A stretch of DNA of 64,000 bases from Lingula anatina. Lineage: Eukaryota > Brachiopoda > Lingulata > Lingulida > Lingulidae. The stretch is from the NCBI RefSeq assembly GCF_001039355.2, contig NW_019775781.1, forward strand, positions 151,024 through 215,023. The letters are read 5' to 3'. The notes below the pieces were generated by a model that had not been told where the DNA came from, made no database searches, and worked only from the letters and a program-made list of their open reading frames with translations. Below, piece after piece: positions 47,001 to 53,180 of this stretch. The position numbers were made by a program, and so were the translations under genes. The stretch's first letter is position 1. Each line of letters begins with the position of its first letter.

Positions 47001-47971
47001 TACTGTCACACCAAGTGCGTATAAAAAAAGGTTGTTGACATATTTCAGTCAGATATTTTGCATACCCGAGTTTCCTTTGATATCTTGGGCGCCTCGTTCA
47101 TTGCCAGCCACACTCCCACTGAGATAATGTTCGCAACGAAAAGACAGACTAGAACAAGCACATTCACTGCCGAAGATTCGGTCCCAAGATTATCACATTG
47201 GTAATCAGGTAGTAAGGCGTTGCATATTGGGTAAACAGCAATGACAATTGCCGACACTGGGGTCGCTAACAACATGTGTACAGACGCCATTGAAATGTAC
47301 ACCTTCCATACTTTACAGCCAATGTCCAGGGTTGTTGCTACCCATATTAAAACATGCGCGCTGAAACTGGTCACAATATTCAGGATGAAGTATCCAAATA
47401 AAGGGTGTTCTCTTAGCCCAGTGACCCAAGCCCAACCCTGATTTTCGTAGACAGCTCTGATGAAAGCATCATCATGGGAGTAATATACTCCACAAAAATA
47501 CAAAGTCAGCGGCGTCAACACTATCTTTTCCATGCTTGTTAAGAGTCCTGACTTCCACCGTGTAGGATTGGTCACGCTGTTATTTGTAGCCTCGTCGGCT
47601 GATTTTGGCTTTAATTGATATTTCAAAATTTCAGGGCACCAGGCAACAGAACATAGAACAGACAGCCCAATTAGCCATAGTACATATGGATATCCGAATC
47701 GTCCAAACATTGTATTAAACATATCCAGACATAAACAAACTGTTACTGCTGCAAGTCCAGCGAAGTTAAATAAGAAGACTCCAATGGCGATCAACATCTC
47801 GCGACTACAGCCACAGCAATCTTTTCGTGCCTCGTTTATCATGTCATAGATGTTGTTTGCTGTGTAAGCGAACGTTCCCACCGCCACGCTTGTAATCCCT
47901 GTCACGTGAGTATACACAGCGGTGACAAGAAGCCAAAGTCCACCAACTTCTAAAGCACTTGACAATAACCC
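20536..47971 (-). CDS. Chitin synthase (GT2 family, multipass membrane), 23 exons seen, 5' end incomplete
   Basis: Exons in gene order: 47971-47066, 46856-46707, 46143-45960, 45170-45037, 44807-44687, 40329-40124, 37992-37825, 37689-37434, 37215-37100, 32768-32636, 32315-32205, 31786-31703, 31563-31488, 31016-30943, 30575-30472, 25903-25835, 25596-25504, 24205-24082, 22580-22527, 22146-21997, 21847-21704, 21443-21249, 20819-20536. All carry AG/GT borders, phases agree at every junction, and the total is 3936 bases (1311 residues plus stop). Chitin synthase polymerises UDP-GlcNAc into chitin and extrudes it across the plasma membrane. Diagnostic motifs are IYICTTMFNE, TPYGLQLAWGFG, KKRWSQIMYL, ILATDADVKF, GHWLQK, LCAPGCF, GEDRW, QRRRW and SWGTRE. 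Exon 17 could instead end at 25540. The first visible exon begins at an acceptor, so the N-terminus is missing. No myosin motor domain was seen. Confidence 0.94.
22581..24081. other. Chitin synthase intron, no gene seen
   Basis: Contains short direct repeats around 23390-23480 ('catatttggaagtca' twice). Nothing else was recognised. Confidence 0.4.
26560..26956 (+). pseudogene. Tc1-like transposase remnant, left part (interrupted by the Polinton-type element)
   Basis: A + frame gives NLQNQANEQLP and WPSRSPDLNYIEK, the conserved end of the Tc1/mariner DDE domain including its last acidic residue. It is degenerate and frame-shifted elsewhere. Its right part resumes at 30199-30410 after the inserted element. 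Confidence 0.75.
26951..26956. other. Target-site duplication, left (AATGGT)
   Basis: Identical to 30199-30204. The related empty site at 17119-17124 reads aatgtt. Confidence 0.9.
26957..27339 (+). repeat. Left terminal inverted repeat of the Polinton-type element
   Basis: About 30 unique terminal bases and a short spacer are followed by about 200 bp of (TGTT/TCTG)n low-complexity sequence. A conserved inner part follows ('gagggaggggtaactatggc', 'tcagtctcgtctcatcttat', 'aaaagtgcgcttgcactgaa'). The repeats give spurious CLSVCLSVC-type ORFs. Confidence 0.92.
27367..27500 (+). repeat. (GGA)n purine tract upstream of the ATPase gene
   Basis: Several runs of gga/ggag on one strand, immediately inside the left inverted repeat and before the TATA box. 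It may be a polypurine promoter element or simple repeat expansion. Confidence 0.7.
27505..27514 (+). promoter_or_regulatory. TATA box of the ATPase gene
   Basis: tatataaata lies 38 bases before the start codon at 27552, leaving room for only a very short leader. Placement just inside the terminal repeat suggests the element carries its own promoter. Confidence 0.6.
27552..29195 (+). CDS. C2H2 zinc finger + A32-like packaging ATPase (Polinton-type), 547 aa
   Basis: An intact intronless frame. Residues 4-25 form one C2H2 finger (C-x2-C-x12-H-x4-H). Residues 47-235 form a P-loop ATPase: Walker A GLTGSGKS (52-59), Walker B LIVFDD (125-130) and a sensor-like ILITQNLF (158-165) with the Gln expected in FtsK/HerA-type pumps. 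Then come RTISLNCHYLVLFKNPRD and PHGYLFIDLKQDTPDDCRLR, blocks I associate with Polinton/adintovirus-type packaging ATPases related to poxvirus A32. Such enzymes pump DNA into capsids. Residues 250-547 are charged and low complexity: a basic KRKLF...HKRTRFKP patch near 365-393 (possible nuclear signal), then a Ser/Glu-rich stretch. The zinc finger could recruit the enzyme to element DNA. The ATG follows the TATA box closely. A host-domesticated role is possible but unproven. Confidence 0.87.
   Translation: MLKCIECPKTFSRKDNLDRHVMSVHQAKTQLNLQAESECGPLISPFTAMVTGLTGSGKSVFVKRLIAHAQSIISPRPQRIIWCYDVWQHLYKVMLVESKGFITFHQGIPSNIQDDDYFDPNVNNLIVFDDLFAEAAVDSRIRDLFTKVSHHRNVSVILITQNLFPREKEARTISLNCHYLVLFKNPRDTLQVRTLAQQMYPGDVKYFFRVFKQATSPPHGYLFIDLKQDTPDDCRLRVGIFPEENNDEEYQSETVKYLQEEKYKAQPFTKITDKIEADQRKLWKRDDLTLDEKVDLNDELSLEKQSYWKRQKTQEGQYHNPMVAETVYMKTTPTQHSALPPPYRTVGSPQRPPTITSGVDRPMAGPKRKLFDKTPREPVHKRTRFKPYAVPSKRFNFRPKTKQTGKGTPLLQRYVSDSEYEESPLTYKGRSMPGSEYSTDSDVSDSIELANTGESEQTEMSNTESEDSELESGATSNESATERDDSESENCKYGNKSLDPFICNNNLIENDPICKALLHYYQKGEQHPPLTFHRRYAVPLKIPVQKK
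29329..29351 (+). terminator. Polyadenylation signals of the ATPase gene
   Basis: Two AATAAA hexamers (29329-29334 and 29346-29351), 134 and 151 bases after the TAG stop. Confidence 0.6.
29405..29715. repeat. Five diverged repeats 'CTATTGTAAGTtgtAGTtGttCAaAAtt' inside the element
   Basis: Copies begin near 29409, 29482, 29544, 29619 and 29679 (spacing about 60-75). Four are preceded by 'ttgacaca' or 'ttacacac', so the unit is longer than the core. It lies between the gene and the right inverted repeat and is absent on the left side. Confidence 0.65.
29832..30198 (-). repeat. Right terminal inverted repeat of the Polinton-type element
   Basis: Reverse complement of the left repeat. Outer and inner unique parts are almost identical. 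The tetranucleotide core differs in length (367 versus 383 bp overall). Confidence 0.92.
30199..30204. other. Target-site duplication, right (AATGGT)
   Basis: Pairs with 26951-26956. Confidence 0.9.
30199..30410 (+). pseudogene. Tc1-like remnant, right part
   Basis: It continues the sequence of 17119-17345 directly after the target duplication: 'gtatttttgtttgcttcact', 'ttaatcctttcatatatcag' and 'tccatattaaatgttaag'. It is non-coding at this end. Confidence 0.75.
30472..37215 (-). CDS. Chitin synthase exons I-O: translocation-channel membrane spans and SWGTRE
   Basis: Exons at 37215-37100, 32768-32636, 32315-32205, 31786-31703, 31563-31488, 31016-30943 and 30575-30472. They encode successive membrane spans (ISVVLVIAVILFLIICMY; IFSLVMAATFIGTIRQLA; VYICAVAGMFVITALL; YLFFLPAGFLILTIYSIC). 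SWGTRE then forms across the exon L/M junction, as in all animal chitin synthases. Exons N and O give a polar cytosolic stretch (EFGTLEVITDLPDEE, VEEEQEGAREDR). Exon O's donor (AAG/GTATCG) is weak. Confidence 0.88.
31393..31480. repeat. (AT)n microsatellite followed by poly(T), next to a splice donor
   Basis: About 37 AT units, then about 15 T, ending directly before the exon M donor of the chitin synthase (GTATGTT at 31487-31481). Confidence 0.97.
31989..32021. repeat. (GT)n microsatellite
   Basis: Uninterrupted GT dinucleotides in a chitin synthase intron. Confidence 0.97.
32769..35599. other. Chitin synthase intron with dispersed repeats, no exon recognised
   Basis: 33225-33320 ('gacacacaccttgaaaacgg', 'ggtgccgagtctggtagttg') recurs at 61708-61800. 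35430-35530 is the inverted match of 18780-18860. Short open frames at 32941-33132, 33378-33569 and 33784-34047 have no domain and no matching splice context. Confidence 0.5.
35600..37050. repeat. Interspersed repeat, copy 2 (first copy at 515-2065), split by a MITE
   Basis: Same ordered blocks as copy 1. The MITE 35769-36457 interrupts it between 'tatcacacgtTTA' and 'TTAgctatgtg'. Confidence 0.65.
35769..36457. mobile_element. 689-bp Harbinger-like MITE, TTA duplication, nested insertion
   Basis: Ends AGTCCCCGTCACACT and AGTGTGACGGGGGGTA are inverted, and TTA flanks both sides (35766-35768 and 36458-36460). The interior is rich in short 'GGAATGC/GCATTC' words repeated on both strands, suggesting origin by local duplication. 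Confidence 0.78.
37434..37992 (-). CDS. Chitin synthase exons G-H: catalytic EDR and QRRRW motifs
   Basis: Two exons (37992-37825 and 37689-37434). The first gives GSVLCAPGCFTMYR and MGEDRWLCTLL, where the acidic residue of EDR is the predicted general base. The second gives EFFKQRRRWIVSTMANMWLL, the product-binding QRRRW signature, then the first membrane span after the catalytic domain (FMIYQFFLLVSSLIGPATII). Confidence 0.95.
38380..39370 (-). pseudogene. Tc1/mariner transposase, frame-shifted
   Basis: The minus-strand frame from 39364 encodes an N-terminal DNA-binding region, then HWHHVVFSDEARYGFF with the first catalytic Asp. The frame is lost near 38800 and resumes in a second frame (to 38485) with FVYQDECKTPHRGRI (second Asp) and FPNINPIENLWADV (Glu). 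All three DDE residues survive, but the frameshift blocks a single product. About 340 residues matches the family. No clean inverted repeats were seen. It lies in the chitin synthase intron between exons F and G, in the same orientation as the gene. Confidence 0.85.
40124..40329 (-). CDS. Chitin synthase exon F: UDP-GlcNAc binding, DxD region
   Basis: Acceptor ttcgtttag, donor CAGAAA/GTAAAT. It encodes TFILATDADVKFTLDSVEAL with the metal/sugar-binding DAD, then AVCGRSHPLGS and FDYAIGHWLQK. These are core GT2 chitin synthase motifs. Confidence 0.95.
40536..40577. repeat. Perfect 15-bp hairpin (TTTTGTCATCCCTCT / AGAGGGATGACAAAA)
   Basis: Stem 40536-40550 and 40563-40577 with a 12-base loop. 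A decayed Tc1-like N-terminal frame follows (MGGLTDEKEKEIVYLRG at 40616-40666), so this may be two abutting transposon ends. Confidence 0.75.
41528..41752. mobile_element. 225-bp MITE, TAA duplication
   Basis: Ends AGCCCCCTTTACACTGGAC and GTCCAGTGTAAGGGGGGGG are inverted, with TAA at both flanks (41525-41527 and 41753-41755). Non-coding. Confidence 0.78.
42033..42212 (+). CDS. Orphan terminal exon, Lys/Glu-rich coiled coil (possible Myb/SANT-like transposon protein C-terminus)
   Basis: 59 codons preceded by a strong acceptor (ttttttcag at 42015) and followed by a stop, with AATAAA at 42301. It encodes a basic start (TKKRRTDSP), then an amphipathic charged helix (KLAFEKERFESEKKEREAKI). C-termini of this type are common in Myb/SANT (trihelix) proteins that accompany Harbinger transposases, and Harbinger-like MITEs lie on both sides (41528, 42773). 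No upstream exon was found. It could equally be the last exon of a decayed nested gene, antisense to the chitin synthase. Confidence 0.4.
   Translation: MQPTKKRRTDSPADYVSYLKDKLAFEKERFESEKKEREAKIEKDKHMMEMVTSLVKKKN
42773..43674. mobile_element. 902-bp Harbinger-like MITE, inverted copy of 14538-15487
   Basis: Left end AGTCTCGGTCACAACCGG, right end CCGGTTGTGACCGAGGCT. Flanks are ATA and TTA, so the 3-bp duplication has mutated on one side. Internal sequence follows the 14538 element in reverse order. Confidence 0.72.
43780..44235 (+). pseudogene. Tc1-like transposase remnant, catalytically dead
   Basis: Frames on + give HHLLRVYQSLHFLT, MMVWGCFVFYGISGLVLI, then NPTPHRTKVARAWLNRHDIK and VDWPVRSPDAIPNKNLW. 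The Asp before 'NPTPHRT' is lost and the usual 'PIEHLW' glutamate reads Lys. Several frameshifts and stops. Confidence 0.8.
44687..46856 (-). CDS. Chitin synthase exons B-E: start of the catalytic domain
   Basis: Four exons (46856-46707, 46143-45960, 45170-45037, 44807-44687). In order they encode LFWLPTYNGILIEQ, the IYICTTMFNE motif (family form 'ATMWHE'), SHIWLDGAFD, TPYGLQLAWGFGTELDKYSA and KNKKRWSQIMYLSYIVDFL. The motif usually written HIFFDDAFE in insect enzymes reads IWLDGAFD here, so the second of the paired aspartates is a glycine. The rest of the block is well conserved in order and spacing. Confidence 0.93.
47066..47971 (-). CDS. Chitin synthase exon A: N-terminal transmembrane block
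   Basis: 302 codons in phase 0 at both ends (acceptor cattttag, donor ACTCGG/GTATGC). It is mostly hydrophobic, with about seven to eight membrane segments, for example LWLLVTAVYTHVTGITSVAV, MLIAIGVFLFNFAGLAAVTV, VLWLIGLSVLCSVAW, YFILNIVTSFSAHVLIWVA and VLVLVCLFVANIISVGVWLA. A charged loop lies around residues 118-145. This matches the N-terminal multi-span region of animal chitin synthases. The upstream exon was not found between 47972 and 64000. Confidence 0.9.
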
Positions 47972-49030
47972 CTAAAATGAAAAATGGCACATTTGAGTAT
48001 ATATTGATAGAATTTTTGTTTTAGTTATTTAAGACATGAGAAATGCAATGCTGGATCGTACGTCGAATGACGGATTTTAGGAACGTACGTCCCCTGCAAA
48101 TTTTTTGATTGCAGTGCAGGCCGTATATAGGTCGTAGCTGTGGAGGAATTTTTGCAAAGGCTTCGTCAAAAAGGCGTAGAAAACGAGAAAGGCTACCTTG
48201 CAAGCCGCAGGAGACACGTGAGATATGTCATTCCTTTAGCTTGTCTTGCTACCTGCATACGTTGCACTCACTTACCATTTAAGTCCCTGTTAAGCCTGGG
48301 TCGCAACCAGAGGTACGCACGTGTGGCCTGCGGTCAAATAAATTGGGGAAAACGTGAGATTTCGTGCGTGAGGAGCACGTCCATCGTGCAACTTTTTGGA
48401 GGTCGCAGACAGCACGCAGACAATTTTCAACAGCCGCTGCGTGCGGTCCTATATTCTCAAAAAATGGAAAAAGTACCACTTGCTGTCGTGCGCCTGTCTT
48501 ACGGGACACGTGAGGAATTTTCTTTCCAACAGCTCGTGGGTGACTACGGTGCATACGATGCACGTGCACACGTTATGCGCATTGTACGATGTACTCCTAG
48601 TATGTACTATGTACGATGCGCATGTCACGAGTGCAAGCCCGTCAGGCGCATCAGGTACTTCTGACGTGCGGAGGCTGTGCCTCACACGTACTTTACACGT
48701 ACCTTCTTCTTGCGCACTCCTTGCAATAACCAATTACTTGATTTAGGGCCAATTATTTGATTTTGGTCCAATTACCGACCCCTTTATCTTTTTAAAATTA
48801 AAAAAAATTATACTTATTTTTTTATATATTTATTTATCTTTATTATATTTATTTATTCATTAAAACCTATTTTTTGGTACGACAAGAGAAATGCAGGAAG
48901 AGGTTAAGGTGTACGGTGGTCTTGAAGTCATTTGTGTGATGCAAAGATGAAATAAATGACTGTAAACTTTTCTGTGTTCTTAGAGTGAATGACATAGTTT
49001 TGTTCTGAGGTTCATTTTTCATTTTCAAAA

Positions 49031-49073
<43 letters not shown>

Positions 49074-50300
49074 AATAAGTAAAGATTTTTTTCCTTTTAA
49101 TTTCATTCATTTGTGTATTTTGATAAAGGGCGAAAATAATACTACTAATAATATAAAATAATACAATATGTGATTTTAAAATTATTGTTATTAAATACAA
49201 ATAATATTTAATCATGTAGGTTTTAAACCAAAGCCGGTTGGCCACATTCAACAGAAGCGCAAATGGATTGCCAAATGCTTGTAAAACAACTATAAAGTGG
49301 AGGTGACCTACATGGATCAAACACCATTATTGAACACCACTTGTCGTCAGAGCTCGCTAAAAGTTTTCATTGGAAACAGGTCTCTATTTCGAGGTCGACC
49401 TTGAAAAACTGGTCGCCCTTTCTGCGAGAGTTCGACAATATGACGTGCTGTTGTGTCAGTGCAGTTGGAAGCTGAAATAAAACGACCAAAACTTTATGAA
49501 CCTCGTGCCTTATGGTACACGAAAAATTTTAATTGGATTTACATACAACAAGATGCAACGGAGGACCCACAGAGATTGTCAGAACGTGGATATTGCGAGG
49601 TACTTAAGTGTCTCAAGGCTTTTGTACATACTGCTATGAGGCCTTACCAGCGGTACGGGTACCGTGAGCTTGTGTATACATGTGCTGGTTTTCAGAGTAT
49701 CCATGAGCTACAAGTAATTACAAGTTCAAAGGGGGGATAGATTTGATTTTTACCGATATTACTGATAAAGAGGAAGAACAGCTTAAAAACAAAAGGTATA
49801 TAACACAACCGTCGTTAACATATTTTTTGTATGCACGTGGGGTTAAAATGTAAAATAATTCCCGTTTTCAAATCATACCCATACGATATGACTTACTAGT
49901 AGTGTAATGAAATGATAAATAATGATTGTTGAACGTGAAAAGATTATGCTGATTTTTAAGAGTGTGAGAGATTCTAAATTTGTCTTGGTATATAACGCAA
50001 GCAAAGTTGCTATTCTCTTGATACCAAAAGGTTACATGTAAAGCGTTGTCTTCGGTTTCAGCATTTTAGAAACCTCGACTAATTTAACCAAAATGAAATT
50101 GTGAAATTCTAGACTACATCGAGGTTAAATCCGAGTTTCCTGAGAGACGCTACGCAGAAATGTCGAGTTAAGCGAGATATTTCTGGGAAGCGGCTCGAGG
50201 TTGCCCTCGATCTTCACTGAAGCTTATCTAAATGAACAGACTTAATTAATCAGCATATCGCCACGGTCACATAAAATCCCTAGGTATGTATAATGAATAG

Positions 50301-50341
<41 letters not shown>

Positions 50342-50392
50342 AAAGGACGGCAAAAGAGAAAGAACCAAAAAACACTGCGCGTGAATATTTAT
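47972..50392. other. Upstream of the first visible chitin synthase exon; MITE debris and microsatellites
   Basis: A relative of the GC-rich MITE family starts at 48293 (TTA|AGCCTGGGTCGCAACC) and runs to about 48740, where it shares 'caattacttgatt' with 60364. (AAAT)n lies at 49027-49074 and (GA)n at 50304-50337. A 95-codon + frame at 49453-49740 has no recognisable domain. No earlier chitin synthase exon was identified. Confidence 0.5.
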
Positions 50393-50885
50393 AGTAGGCT
50401 TGGTAAGGGGTCAAACGCTGCATTTTATAGTACAAATGTGTAACTTGGCATGAATGTTGCTTTGGCCAAAACAATGTTTATACAAAGAGACACGCTATAT
50501 AATATCGATGCATAAATTAGCATAAATTATGCAAATTAGTTACCAAATTATATTATATTTCATATTTCCATCAATTTTTGGCCTAAAACATGTTGGCGGC
50601 CATTTTGTGCCTCAAATCTAAGATGGCCACCATCCGCCATTTTGAAAGCGGACATAATTTTGCTATTTTATGTTGATTTTTGAAGCGTTTGACCAACATA
50701 TACGTGATGTATATTGATTCCTACTTTTTTGGAGGTGCAAAAGTCATTTTTTTGTATTGCATATTTGCATAATATATGCATCGATATAGCGTGTCTCTTT
50801 GGATAAAGGAACATTCATGCCAAGTTAGACATTTGTACTACAAAATGCAGCGTTTGGCCAATTTTTGGTCCTTAACTAGCCTACT
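50393..50885. mobile_element. 493-bp foldback MITE
   Basis: Left arm 'agtaggcttggtaaggg', 'tcaaacgctgcatttta', 'taacttggcatgaatgtt' and 'agagacacgctatat' recurs inverted at the right, for roughly 150 bp per arm. The centre holds 'ggcggccattttgtg' and 'gccattttgaaagcgg'. A lone left end of the same family appears at 51737-51768. Confidence 0.82.
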
Positions 50886-50939
50886 AATAATAACTAAACA
50901 AAGGATAAACTCAAGAAGAAAATAAATAACCCCTAAAAA

Positions 50940-51736
50940 ATGAAAAGAAAAAAACAATGTTGCGGGCAGTTACCGTTTTTAAACTGTAAAACTAAAGACT
51001 GTTACTATAAAAGTCTAATCGAATCACTTGAAGTCAAAACAGATAGTAAGAAACATTATTGGCCAACACTGAAAGAACTTCTGGGTAATAAATTCGATCA
51101 GTCAGAACCGGTGATTGGAAATGTAAATACCGGTGATATTGCTAATTCTGACAAAGAAAAAGTTGAGGTTTTCCTAAATAACTTTGTCAAAAGCTACCAT
51201 TCTGATAATTTAACCTGTAATACAAATATCACTTTCCCACAAAGAACAGATGTTATTTTAACCGATCTGGACAAAACACCCGAAGAAATAAGCCGTATAA
51301 TAAACAGCCTGGACTGTGACGACACAAATTGTCGCCCTGCACAAGAAAGGCAGCAAAACTGACAGGGAACTATAGACCTATCTCATTGTTAAGCGTGATA
51401 TCTAAGGTCCTTGAGCGGATCATATGACAATGATTAGTCATGTTATAGACAATAAACTTCTCTTTGACAGACAATCGGGTTTCCTAAGGACACAGCACTG
51501 AATATCAATTGCTATCAATTGATAATCTGATTAGGGACAATTTCAGATATGGTATTGATTCCAAAGGTATTTTTCTAGATTTTGCTGCTGCATTTGACAG
51601 CGTACCTCACAGTATTTTACTTCTGAAACGTACAGGTATATCCTATGGTTTTAGAGGTAAACTGCACTCTCTCTTGGCCTTTTATCTGAACAATAGGAAA
51701 ATCAGAGTGCGCATAAACGGTACCCTTTCAAATAGT
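50940..51736 (+). pseudogene. Non-LTR reverse transcriptase fragment, frame-shifted and truncated
   Basis: A 5' frame (50940-51362) covers the linker before the RT (YWPTLKELLGNKFD, FLNNFVKSYHS). After a shift, NYRPISLLSVISKVLERII and then SIDNLIRDNFRYGI, GIFLDFAAAFDSVPHSILL and AFYLNNRKIRVRINGTLSN match conserved RT blocks including the first catalytic Asp (DFAAAFD). The YxDD block is missing: the frame is cut at 51737 by the left end of the foldback MITE family, and an N sits at 51766. Confidence 0.87.
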
Positions 51737-51769
51737 AGGCTTGTTAAGAGGTCAAACGCTGCATTNTTG

Positions 51770-53180
51770 TTTACATTTTGTCATTTTCAAGGTGTGACTT
51801 TGAAGTTCCATGGGCCTGAAGACCTTTGCTAGTCACATTTTCTGAATATCCATGATACTAATATTTTACAATTAAAATTTGATGGTCATTATGCTGTTAA
51901 ACATATTTTACTGACATTGGTATTACCTGTTGTCTGTTGAGCATAATTAAAATTTGATGTTGAATTTGCAGTTAAGCATAATGTCCTTTTGCATCAGCAT
52001 TGACATGCATTGATATGCTTTGATATGCTTTGATATCCATAACTGCAAATTCAACATCAAATTTTAATTAAGCTCAACAGGTATTACCGATGTAAGTAAA
52101 ATGTGTAACAAGCATAAGGCTTCAGGCCCATGAGAGTTCAAGTGCACGCTTTGAAAATGCCAGAATGAGAAAAATGAAAATTTATGAAATTGCATTAATG
52201 CAATAATAAATGATAAATCAATTCAGCTGGCTATCTAATTTGAGCTTCTTGCCAAGCCTAAAATTATTCTTGTAAGTTTAAAATAATAAATAACAGTTTT
52301 CTTTTCATAACAATTGCAGTGGCAGTGTACAGCAGTGTACAGAAAAGATCTGTGTCAATTTTGATGTAAAATTACATAATAAATAACAGAATAATTATGA
52401 GCAATTTTAATTATTGACTTAAAATAACATGGACATGTAGAAAATTTGATTACCATTCAGCTTTATGCCCATGGGAGTTCTGAGTTCCACACTGAATATG
52501 CCAATACGATTAAAAAGAATGTTTCACTAAAATGTATAAGTTGCAGTAAAAGAAGTCAATTAGACTGCTTTTCCAACTCAGGCTGCATTTTAGTCCTGTT
52601 TCTTTTTTGTAAGTTTGACAATGATAAGTAACAATGTTTTCTATAAGGGACATGATGGCAGCAGTGCCCAAAATTGGGTTTTCTTCAATTTAGATGCAAT
52701 ATTACCTAATGCTTAACAGCATAATGACTATCAATTTATCATAATAAAATATTAGTGGCATGGATATTCAGCAAATGTGACTGGCAAGGTCTTCAAGCCA
52801 ATCGAGGTTCAAAGGCAGATCTTGAAAGTGGCAGCATGTAAAAAATTGTATGTTCATAAAAAAAACTGTTTAACTTACAGGAAAATTAACCAAACAGACT
52901 GCATTGCCAGCTGAAGTTGTATCTTTGGCCCATGTTTCTTTCTTGAAAGTTTGAGAATAGTAAGTGACATGGTTTTTCTAAAATGGTCACTACAGTGGCA
53001 GAGCTTAAAATAGGGCTTATTTAATTTTGATGCAATATTATGTAATGCTAAAGAGCATAATGACTACCAATTTTTAATGATAAAATATATGTAGCATGGA
53101 TTATCAGAAAATGTGAGTGGCAAGGGTGGTCAGGCCCATAGAACTTCAAAGTCACACCTTGAAAATGCCAAATATGTAAA
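51770..53180. repeat. Cluster of about 330-bp repeat units, partly inverted
   Basis: Units share 'agcatggacatgtagaaaat', 'cttcangcccatgggagttc', 'accttgaaaatgcca', 'agactgcttttccaactcag' and 'aatgcttaacagcataatga'. Forward units start near 52429, 52757 and 53097. 51770-51960 is inverted relative to them, giving a palindrome centred near 52000. More units lie at 58700-59330. Confidence 0.7.

Noticed and set aside
49453-49740. 95-codon + strand ORF
   Set aside because: No domain or splice context that I can defend. It may be transposon-derived.
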